DNA from: Haemonchus contortus
Taxonomy: Eukaryota; Nematoda; Chromadorea; Rhabditida; Trichostrongylidae
Direction of reading: 5' to 3'
DNA length: 64,000 nucleotides
NCBI GenBank assembly: GCA_000469685.2
Contig: LS997565.1
Location: 9,306,505 to 9,370,504 of the forward strand
Made by a program: the position numbers and the translations under genes. Below, piece by piece: positions 51,001-63,000 of this stretch. Positions within the stretch are counted from its first letter, which is position 1; each line of letters opens with the position of its first letter. The notes under the pieces were generated by a model. That model saw nothing but the letters and a program-made list of their open reading frames with translations. It was not told the origin of the DNA and ran no database searches.

Positions 51001-54000
51001 GCGAGGTCCACTAATTCTTTCAGATGACGATGTCCGATTATCCTCCCTTGACAAGCATCGCCCTAAAGGTACTCTTCCGGCATTTCACTCAATATCAGGA
51101 GCTGCTGGAAGATTTGAAACAGGTTAGACCATCTTTTCTTTCTCTTCTCAAGATTTTATAGATAATTTTGCGATATGAGGCACGTATAACCAGTAATATT
51201 TGTGACTAGCCAGTTGTAGTCCAATGTGTAAGAACCTGAAGTAAACCCATCAGGTCGGCGTTTAGGTTCAACTGTTGGTATCATCGGACGATGTGGAAAA
51301 CTACCGACAGGTCGATCGTGACCTTTTCATTCTGAAGAATCTAACCGAGAAATCCGAGTTATGGGTTCATGGAGATCGACATCACTCCATTGATGCGAAG
51401 GATCAGGAGCATGATAAAACGTGAGCTCCATTAGTCATAGCTCTGATTTGCGTTCATGGCATGTAGCATCTTACCCACCGCTAAAATCCACTATACCGCT
51501 AGCAGTTACTCTCAGATGCTCACAAACAACTTTCGAAGAGCTTTTGTATTGCCACTATCAAGAACTTTGCGTAGTGAGCTGATCTTTTACATTCTGTTTA
51601 GCCTCGTTCAGAGTTTGCGGCATGTGCGACTTGGCGATTCAGCTGTTGAGCGACAGCGACCTAAAGCGTTTCAGTCAGCTCTTCTACGGCTGGAGCGCAC
51701 ATTTTCGATATTTTGGCTGGCAATTCAGCGCATAGTAATCAAATGTAAATACACGCCGAACAGACAAATTAGTTGTTGGGTTTATACTACGCCGTTAACT
51801 CTGAACTCAATATTGCTCAGCTGAAACAATTCTGTAGAACAAACTTACTGGCTTTAATCCATCTGGACTATACTTTTTAACTATACTATTTTAGTATTTA
51901 TCTGCTTTATAATAAGTTATCCTGTGTGCGTTTGTTTTAGTGGGCGTAAAATGGAAAGAATTCTGAGCTTCATCCATCATGTACATGAGTGGCGGGATAA
52001 AGCAAGCGATTGGTTAAGGTTTTGATCTTTGATGTAGTCGTGATTTCATATTTCGCATGCAAAGCATTTTAGGTCGAGTAACGTAACCGATTAGCTCCCT
52101 CAAAATGTACCTTTGGACCAGAATCCAAAGGCAAACCGACAGTTAGGGCTGGTGAGGGAGCTAATCGGGTTATGGAACTCGACTTTTGTCGTCCTTCACT
52201 TTGTTACTCCTAGAAGATTGTCTATAAGTTGCTGGAATGCCTGCATTTGGTTACGGGGTTACGACTGGGGCCTTCCTGATAATATTAGAACATTCCAGAA
52301 CGAAGATGGACTTCGAGGAGCACTCATTAATCACTTCGAAAGGCTTTGCTACCGATGAGATTCTAAAGGCCGTCGTCGACATCATTGATGAGCACTATAC
52401 GGGCTCTCGGAAAGACTGCCTTCGACTGTTGAATCAGGTAAATTATGAAATAAAATAACGCAAACCGTGACTCCGCGATGACGAGCCATCATCACCATGG
52501 TGTACGTTGCCGTGACATACACTAGTTAAATCAAGCAAATTTCTAGAAGACAGGGTGATTGAAGTGATTCACTAAGGGGGTCAAATATGAAGTCTCGGAA
52601 GAACGTTTCCGTCTTTTATGGGTCCTTTCGACGAGAGTATTGTTCTGCGAAACGTCCGTCTAGAATGATTGTGTATGTCACGGCAATGTATCCGAGGGCA
52701 ACAAGAACCTTAGGCGGGTCTGTCGCCCAGTAAATCCCTGTTTTTCGCTCTGTGTCATATAACTTGTACTAAATTTTGCGTTTCTCCATGAAATGGATAC
52801 AGCCATCAATCAATACGTATTTCAGCTACTGATAAGCGAAGACCGTAATCTTGCTGCTATCGCTCTACAGGAGCTTAGCGATCGCACACCTCTCATTGCA
52901 TATCCTCTTATAAGACAGGTAACTAGAGGATTTCAGGATTGAAATCTGCTGGCATAGGATGTGCGCGATCATTCCAGATTTTGGTACGACTGAAGAAACT
53001 CTGCTACAAGAAGGATCGACCGGATAGTATGAACCAACAGTTACTGAAGAACATGCGAGTCTACGAAGTGGTGCTCGAGTTCTTGAGCATACCATACGAC
53101 AAGGTATTGTTCACTTCAAATACCTCTCCCATGAAAAACCAAGTTCGTTGATTGTGGAACTAACTAGGAAATGTTGATGATGGGTAGACGTCAGTGAAGG
53201 GTTCGAGAGCTTCAGTTGAGAAAAACGCTGGCAAAACATTTGATTAGGTTATTGGTCTCCCGGAGTGTGTTGAAACTATCACTCCAAGCAGAAATCTTTT
53301 CTTGAAAGCAGAGCTTTCTCTAAAAAAAAGGAGCTTTATTGTATTTACTATCCGACCGATCCAGCCCTTGAGCCTTCCTTGACTCTGGAGAAGCCTAGAA
53401 ACATTTCCTTCAATTTGGTACTTGCTATTTCCGTCCCCTTATGGCACTCTTCGCGGGACTGATATTGTTTATGGTCCTGTTTATAGCCTTCTGCAATGTG
53501 TTCTGTTCAGAAAAACGACTTCGAGATGCCGCGTTTGATTACGCTATCACACGAGTTTCTTCGTAGTTTCTGTAAAGGGAACAAAGAGAATCAGAGTCGT
53601 CTGCACAAATTCATCAGCATCGAAAAGGACGCCAAGGAGGGAACGTTGAGAGTGGAAACGGTAGGTGGAGTCGTAGTTTTCAGACAAACCTACTCATTTT
53701 CTTATGTTCAGGTTGAAGAGGCTGCTACTTTGGTGGCCATATTCCGAAATAACAGAGAGCTTGCAAGCAATGTTTCCGAAGATCTGATCGCTCACATCGT
53801 CAACCTCATCGAGCACAAGGTTGTGTATTTTTTTTGTTTGTCAGTATGCCCTGGCGAAAGGGCAGGGTTCGTGCAGTAGGTGAAGTCGAAGGAGAGGTGT
53901 ACAAGAGTTAAGGGTTTGGGCTGGTGGATACCCTTTGGATTGAGGTGATTACTGGAGGTGGACCAAGTTCAGCACGCGTGAAAGTCTTTGGTTCGGTGAA

Positions 54001-57000
54001 TTGCGTGAAGAAATTCTCAGAGCATCGGTGAAACTCAACTTATCGGTGAATTTCCACAGTTTTGGGCGTGCAGATTTGTAATACGTCGGAGACATGAAGT
54101 TAATTTACCTTTGGCCGTTGTAGACAAGCGTATTTGGAGTGAGATCGCTTTTTCAGTCTCGCAATGCCGTTTTCTTGGAGCTACTTCAATCGCTAGTCTG
54201 TATTTATGACAAGGAAATCGAAACCAGTCAAGATAAGGTGGCCACGGAAGTAAGTCCTTGCAGTTTATCTCAGAAATCGCATAGAAACTCGCTTCGTATT
54301 TGAATACCATAATTGTGATACTATTTTGGATGAGACAAATGTTACAAGGGATTTGCAGATTTGCTCAGCATCGGATGAGGTTCGAGCTCTCTACGTCGAC
54401 AATGCTTCGTTCGAACAGCTGGAACAAATGATGCAACAAGCTCCGCCCTATTTGGACAGTTCACATCCACTGAAATATCACATAGAATTAGTTAGGTTCG
54501 ACCTATCTGCCTCGTCATGGGTACAGTGTGATCGTTAGTGTCGGCCGCGCGCGGTTGCGCTGCGTCGCTTTGCCGAGTGTTCATATTATGCTTTCATCTG
54601 TCAGGGCATGCATTATGCATTAACCATGTTTCCGTGGCTGCAAAAGCAGCTAATCTTCGAGTAGGTGCTGCCGCGACGCGACGGCACGCGTCCACTTCTT
54701 GTGTACGCATGTGTTCGTGACCAATATAATCACTTCAGATTACTTGCACTGTGTACTCGTGGTAAGAATGGCAGCACGGAATTGAAATGTGCATCTGAGA
54801 TTCCGATGGATCACATCGTACGAGTTGTCACGTCTCCATCATGTCTCGTAGAGGTCTGTTTGCCTAGGACGTCCCATGCAGTTTACGGATATTGATTACT
54901 TATGTTTCAGGTGAAAACTGCCTATTTCCAATTCCTTCTTCACTGCTATATCGACACAGATGCCGAGATGAAAGACGCTTATAAGGCGGAGTATGTGGAC
55001 TCATTACTTCACAACATGCTCTTGGATGTTCAAAAGGTATGAACAACCATGGGGCAACTCGTCCACAAAGCAGTCAAGGTTCCTCATATTCTGATTTCAG
55101 CTTCATAGTGAACTCTCGTCAACCAGTCCATCAACTAATATCGCTGTATTGGAGCAGTACATCTGTTTGACGGTTACGGAGATTTTGCTGAAATTCTTCG
55201 AAAAACCCTACAGTGAATCAGCTAAGGTGGACATACATGTGAGCTGCACCCTATCCCTTTTGTTCAAGCACACAACTAACCACCTACAATCACGATGGGT
55301 AAGTGATTTGGAATGGGCTCGTCGGGAGGAAACAGGACAAAATCGCAACGAAACTGGACTTTTTCACTTTCCCTCTTCAAACAAGCACCATACCGGTATC
55401 TCGTTACTCACAATCGGTCTCTTAGACCTTGGGACATTGCCAGGTACTGATCTCGGACTCTGGTTGCTTCCACCAATCGTTCAACTCATCACCATAGATG
55501 CACACGCAAGAAGTTTGCGGGAATGTGTCAGAAATAGCACCGATAGCTGAAGTTTCAGTGAATTTTGGGCACCACCACACGCACGTTAGTTAACCTCTTA
55601 CCCCCGAAACTAACCTAACCTAACCCCGCACTGTGAAGCACCACTGAGCACCACTGCAAATCTAACCTTGACTGCCCTCACTTACACTATTCTAAAGCTT
55701 AAAAACCTTTGTTAAACGTAGATTTAGGGAAAAACGGAACGTCCACGGGCAATAAGGTCGATTTTATAACTTCAGGCTCACAAAAAGATGTTCACAGCGA
55801 TTCTACAGCAATTGAGCATTCTCCATGCTAGCTGTCTGAAGAGGTCACAGTCGCCAAAACACTGGTACAGGGTGGATCAATGTATCAAGAGGCTCAGGAA
55901 ATGGGGTAAATCTCATATTTGAAGCCTTTATTTATTAAAAATTCTCCGCCACTTCAAATTGAATTCTTATTCTTATTATTATTTATTTATTTATTATTTC
56001 TTTATTATTTATTTTTCCGGAAATTTCAATAACAAGGACTGAAATTCAACCGATCGAACTTTTCAGCTGAGGAAAATAAGATTTCCGTGCCGGCTAGTAT
56101 CTCGATGCCACCATTCTCGTCTGTTCCGACGGTGAAGCAGCGTTGGCAATGTGCCGCGAATTCAGCTAGGTTCATTAGCCAGGTGAGTCGGGCTACTGGT
56201 GATGCAGAATGCAAAATATAGGAATTGATCGGCATCCACTGGCCAAAAGCCGAGCATGAATTTCAACTCGAATCCGTTCCAAGCATGCTTTCCCTTTTAA
56301 ACTAATATTTGGTCTTTTAACGAATCAACCTGGTAATCACTGATTTACAGAACTTTTGGATTTTGTTTATTCTTTCCCTTCCCAACCATGACTAATTCCA
56401 TTCCAAAATTAATGAAAAAGCGGAAAAATTCGGCCTACAGTACACTGAAGGCAGTGGGTCTGGCCGCTCTACTTATGTGGAGATGAAGATCTTCCGCCTA
56501 GAGCAGTCCCATTCAGTGTGAAACTCCGAGATCCAAGATCTAGAAACCGTACTAAAGTGTTACCGAGTTAACTACTAATCATGCATGCCTCTCCAGCATT
56601 CTCTATCCATGCGGAATCGTGCCAATTCATTGATGATGCCCGGTTTTCCTAACCCACGACAACAAACCGACAAAGTCGCCAACGTTGTCACATGCTATCA
56701 CGTGAGTTGTCTTGAAGGTTTAGAAAATTTTAGTGTTAATTAATCTCCTTTTTTGGAGTGTGCCCCGCTTTCGACTTCAATTCATTCAACGAGATCCCCG
56801 AACAGGTCTTATTAATACTACCACCATACGAATTGAAAATTTTCGAGGAAAAAGTAATTATGTCATCAGTCTTCACGGTTATGGTTGAATTTCTGGCTTT
56901 TCAGATGATGATAGGCGAATTCAAATTTTACCTGTTGCCGTTACATTCTGCTGAAGGAAGTGTGCTAGTCGACGTACTGCATACGCCAGATCTACTGTTC

Positions 57001-60000
57001 CCGGTCGGTTCGACACTACGCGAGAAATGTGCCAAAGGAGCCGTTGTCACCAAGTGGGTCTTTGGAATTTAGAATTGATATTTTAATCATAAGAGGGCGG
57101 GGTTTGAGCCAGTTCAACAAAGATTGACGTCCCTTCGCAAAAACGTATGTCACGGCAATGTATGTTGGACATATGTCCTCGACACGAGTGCATGCGAACA
57201 CCGGCACCACAAAAGTCAATGATAGCGATGAAGGGACCCTAAGGATTCCTTGAGGGACAACACATTCTATCTTCCCCAAGTGAATTCAAGTTGCACACAC
57301 TGAATTAGTCCCAGTTTTCAAGCGGAAAAATGAAAATAATCACTTCGTAGTGCGGATGTATGTCACGGCAATGTGTTTATATTCACGAACTTCGCGCGTA
57401 ATCTAATTTGACCTATTGCTTCAATAATCATGTGAATACTTTATAAATTACCATAAATATCTTGTTCAGGTTGATCCAACACTGCAAGACATTGATGCAA
57501 AACAAACAGGACAATCTGTGCACTCGGGTATTACAAACTCTTTGTCGAATGTGTAGCTGTACGAAGCATAGCCTCAGCGATCAGGTAATTCTATGCCTTT
57601 TTTTCTATTTTACAAATCGCATGTACCACTTATAGGAATTTCATGACAACTCGTTGGTTCTTGGGCTCTTTCCAGGGGGGTCTAAACGTAAGCTGAACAT
57701 TTCCTGGACTCAACTATGGAAATCTCCTAAGATGAGCACGTGCACAAGGGTCAGGGGATGGGGAACGCAAGGACCAGAGCAGGAAATAAAAGGCAAAGAG
57801 CAGCAGAGAGAGAGTCGCCTAGGTTCTCCGTTTCCCTACCATGAACGATGTTTTGAGCTGAGTATGTCTTTCGGCAGTCAACTGGAAGGTTAGATTAAAA
57901 TATGCAGAATTACATACCCACCCTATTCCTTCGTTTCGTTTCGGACAAATGAAATAGTGTACGCCGCTATGAGACGCAGGGTGTTAGAGAGCAGTACTGT
58001 AGTGCAATCACGTCCAAAACAACGATTTGTCGTGAAAATCCCAGACGTCCATTTCGGGCATTTCTTTAACATGTAAATAATCACTACATTATCGCATAGG
58101 GTATCAGAAATGCAATAGCTCACAACGGTCATCAGCACCTATTGCTACCATTTTTCATTAAAAAGGTAACCGGTGGCGGTCGATTGGGAAAATTATCATA
58201 TAGTGGGAGCGGGTAGCAGCTTAGGCCATCTAATCAATTAACAAAGCTATTGAAAGATTCCGCAATTAACAATCCGTTATTAACACACCCATCAGGGACG
58301 CGCGCGTCTGCGTTGCGGGCTTAGATTGATCAGATTAACTTGATCGGGCAGACCGCATCGCAACCGCTCGCGTCCCGGGCAATAAAAAGGCTATAAATCG
58401 CTGCCCTACGGTTTTCTCTATGACCATTTTATCTTTCGAACCTAACCATTTGTAGGAAAGCGAATTTTTGTCCGTTCAGCCTTCGGAAAATTCCGAAATG
58501 GGTCTAGAAGAGGAGCAGTTGACGGAGCTTTTTAACGTAAAATGATTTTAATTGTGTGTGCGCCTCCATCCCCACTTTTCAAAGCTTTTATTTATACGCT
58601 TACTCCTACATTCTATTTGGTTGGCAGAGTGGGGATGGTTTTCTCGTGTTGAGTGTCCATTTCTTTGCAACATACCAATCATGACATAACGAGAGCTATG
58701 GCGCAGCAAGTCTTCTTTGGAGTTCATGAACAGATAATCCTCGTTATTGATCAACTCGGTCATTGATTTTTTCATTGATCGATAACCGAAGCAGGATCAG
58801 TTGTAATGTTGCAGAACAAAACCGCTTCCTCCCACACCTTCCTCAAACCTTACTTGAACCTCTCTCTCCAATGCTGAACTGGGACTCCTACACTCACCCT
58901 TCCCCAACACCTTCGTAAATCAACCGGGACGGAGGGACGACCTTTTTTGTCTATGTCGCACAGACTTCCTAGGCGTTCATCTATTATTACCCATGACGAA
59001 CTCTCCCACTCTAACCTATGAGGATGACCCTCGTCACCCATATCTGCAACATACACTTGATCTTGATTGAAAATTCAAATCAGTCAGCTTTAGTGACCAA
59101 AAAAAAGAAAATTTGATTTATTACAATATTAGGTAAAAAGCATAAGCAGGCTGATCGTATTGCAGAGAGGGCGATTTTCGATCCGCAGTCATCAGTTGGT
59201 ATGTGACCTATTCATTGTTTCGAAGCGCTTATGTCTTCTTCAGCTTCCCACTATCTCATTCTAATGTTGTAGAGCATGGGGCAATTTTTGGTTCGATTAG
59301 TCAAGCTTGCTGTGAAGCTTGCTAGTTGCTTTGTTTAGCTGGAATTCTTTTCAGTTTGAATCGAAAACCTTTAGGGAAGATGAAATTATTTCAAGGGTCA
59401 ACAACTTCGATCCAAGTTACTACAGCGATATTTTGGACCACATGGACGGTCGGATCGATTAAGTGATGGTTCGGATGGTGTTAAATGTGGGTTTATGCTC
59501 AAGATTATGATATAACTTGTCCCATCATTCACTGGTCAGGATGAACCGTAGCTATGAGTCGCTCTAGATCGGATGAGGTGTTGGGAGGCGGAGCTGTCTG
59601 GTACTGGAAGGGTGGTGCTGACAGTGCTTACAGTGTTGACAATGCAGAAGCCCATCGATAGCTTACTACTTCCTAGTCAATTGATGGCTCCCGAGCGCAT
59701 CTACTGTCCCCGAACTGTTCTTCACGCCCGGATCCGAGGGGAAATAACCTCTCTCAAAGTAACTATACTGTTGTTTTCAGCAGCCGGACTTGCAGACAAA
59801 GATTATGAGGTTCGAATGGAGGAACGTTCATTGTACGATATCCAATGTCGCTTGAATGATGCCGGAGCTTCCGATCTTGTCATTGATATCATCACGGAGG
59901 AGCCCAGTCGCGAGATTTTCCTGAAAGCTATTCATTTAGCTAAAGCTCTGCTTCTCGAGGGCAATGACAAGGTAAATCTTCCCCGTGAATTCGTCCCTAC

Positions 60001-63000
60001 GGATATTCTGCCTGCAGATTGCCTCTCATCAGAGGAGGGATCGGATCGAACTCAGTCTCTTTTTTTTTTGAATTTCAGGTACAACAATCGTTCTATAACC
60101 GTTTGAAAAAGAAAGATGCTCATGAGCCATTCTTCAAAGCCATCTCACAACGAATACAGACGGCACAAAATCGTTTGAAAAGTGATATGATGTCATGCAA
60201 TGAAAATAAACCCAAAGGAGGCAAGTCATTCTCAGGACCTAAGGGACTGTTTGGCTTCGATTCAAGATATCTGAGTAGGGTAACAAGTCCGTTACTTTTG
60301 TTCTTCTACTTCAGGTTGTAATAGGTTTTTAGTTGCGAATGCTCTTACTAACACAGCACCTTGAATACATGTTCATCACAGTGAATTCTTATTTATCATC
60401 ACATTTCAGCACCATCAGCTGGCGCCAGTAGACGATGTAAGTGTATCCGTGTGTGTGTGCCCTTGCTTGTCGCAAACCAATATATGTTTGCCCAAAAGCT
60501 TGACAGTGATTTAAAAGGCGCGATTCTCTAAGCGTTTAACAACTAACGGGAAAGTCGATTTGGTTGTGTCACTTTCTAACAGAACAGGATTAAGCAAACT
60601 CCCGCATATAAGGGGTAGTCCGAGTTTTCGGGTTCTTAATGTAGATATTCTAGCTCGAAGCGATGGCATGAATCCTGGCACAATCCGGGTTGTCCTGAAA
60701 GTCCCAATCTTCACGCGTGGATGCAGTCATGCACTACGATACAGCCCAATCAAAGTTCTGAGACTTCTTAAGGGCAGCAAAGGATATGCCATACCAGGCG
60801 ATTAGAGCTAAGAGATCTAACTCATGTCGGAGGGGACCTAGTTTTCCCAGCCGATATCGTCAGTTTAACCTCTACTTCTGAGAGCTTGAACTACACATTG
60901 CGATCCAGGCGGTGGCTATTTCCTCTACCCTCCCTAATTTGAGGATTGACTTGAATCACCGCTAAGGTTCTCACATCTATTTGCCCCACCAAAGAAATCG
61001 GTTCAGAGAAACCACTGCAAATGTCACATTCAGCGTATGGGCGGCACTTCGTTTATGGTATGAAGGAGTTTAGGAGGTACCAGTTTATGAGGGCTTTGAG
61101 AGTAATTTTATTGCGTCTTTCTCCTTCAGTAGGTACAACTCGAATAGTCTCGAAAAGTCTCGTAATTGCCACATGGTTTACTGGTAACGGATGAGTAATG
61201 CGCAAACGGATTTTTCTGTTTCTGGGTGGGAAAATTTCCCTGCGTAGAACTCTTTTCTCATTTGGAAGCTATCCTTGGGCTCTCTATTTGTTGATAGCCT
61301 TCTTACAATTCTAAAAATTCTATCATTTAATTAGATGGAGATTCATACTTGTAGATTCATAGCGTACTACGGTACTCGAGTAACCCCAAATGAGTCGGTT
61401 AGTTAGAGTAGGAGCTGCTGTACTAGGCCGGATTGCTGCCTCTGTGCAAGATAGGCCTGGAAGGACTGGGCGCCTGCTTATAGATATTAGAAAGCTTCTA
61501 GATGAAATCTAACCCATTTCCGTTAATCCTTTCCTGGGAGCGTGGATTGCAGGTCCTCGAATATCTGGGAATTCCCTGGAATTAACCTCTGTTGTAGTAG
61601 AAGTTCTGTTTCTTAGCATGTCAAGGGCGATTCTCAAAACGATCAAAAGCTGCTTCCACACCTACGTTGAGTTCATGAAGTTCGATGAAGCAGGTGGAAT
61701 GTCGATTTTGCGCGCGTAACATCGATATCCCTCTTCTACAAAAATAGGCAAAGTATAGTGTGGAGGCAGCTCTCATAAACATGAGCGCTTGCTTGTCTGT
61801 CATTGCCTCTCTCCTTACGTTCTTTCTCCAATCTTTGTCCATTTATTGAAGGCTCTCCTCGACACAGTTTTTCCGGCATATCAAATACACAAGTGGACGA
61901 ACATCATCTACACAGACACAGTCTGGACAATCTACAAAGTTTGTCAGCTTCAGTAATAGTTTAGAACGGGTTCTCCACAGCTTATCAAAATCACATCTAC
62001 AAAGCGTATGACACTACCGTGCATAAAAGGAAGGATTCATTGAATCTGTTTGTGTCTGTCCCATTTTTCGGCCTAACCGGTTCACCTGTTCGGCCCGATC
62101 TTTGAGTTCACGCCTGGAGTCTACTTTCCGTCAAGATTGAGAATGACCACGAGGCAATACGGTTCAAGGTCCGGTGAATTTTAGTATGATACGGCGCGTT
62201 TTTTGGCAATATCTCAGATGTCGTTCCCAGAACTTTCCCTTTGGGTTCGATGCCTTACATCTATTACGCTACAAGTTGTTGTTCCAGTTGGAAGGGTAGC
62301 CTTTGAGAAGCAAAACAATTTTGACTCGGCCGATCTACTAAGTGAATTCTCAGTGGGTAGATGAAATTGATCCAGAGAAGCTCGAGACAGAAACGGTATC
62401 TTGTAGATGTCATTTTGATTTGCGAACTACTACCACTCACATAACCTTGCATGTGTAGAGTCACCCTTGAGCACCTTTCCTTTTGCTTTTTGTCCGAGAT
62501 TCGATGTCAGCTTTTTCCCTTTCCTAAACTTCCTCTGTGAGCTAGCCGATTGGATGAAGGCCAGACAACTTTCGTAGACAGCAATTCTAAAATATTTCCT
62601 TCGTTTGTTCTAGAAACTTACCAGCTTTGCTTGACTTAGAGGGATAGTCAAAGAGGAAGGTTAAAAGGAAGCGAAGTACGTGTGACTTTTTAGTAGCAGT
62701 GTTAGTTTTTTTTATGAAAAAGGAATGAGTTCACTAGGTGCACCTCGTAAAAAAGGGGGCGGAGTTGTAATCCCCTAATGAGAAGCATGCTCCATTAGGC
62801 CAACTCCGCCTCCATTTCCACAGTGCACCTGGTGTTGCCGTCGCTTTGGATGGTCGTTATTAACTCCAATTAGCCGGCTCAAATTCCAACTATTTTTTTT
62901 CTCACGCTTCCTGTTCAGTCGTTCTGAGATTCGCAGATTTGTGCTTTTCCTGGACAGATCGTGACGTCGTTCATTTTTTTCTCAAATTATCTATCTACGT

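Noticed and set aside
56758..56904. Upstream extension of the exon at 56905 (text [17 protein letters not shown])
   Set aside because: The frame is open, but no acceptor gives the required phase, and joining 56701 directly to 56905 matches the receptor family continuously.
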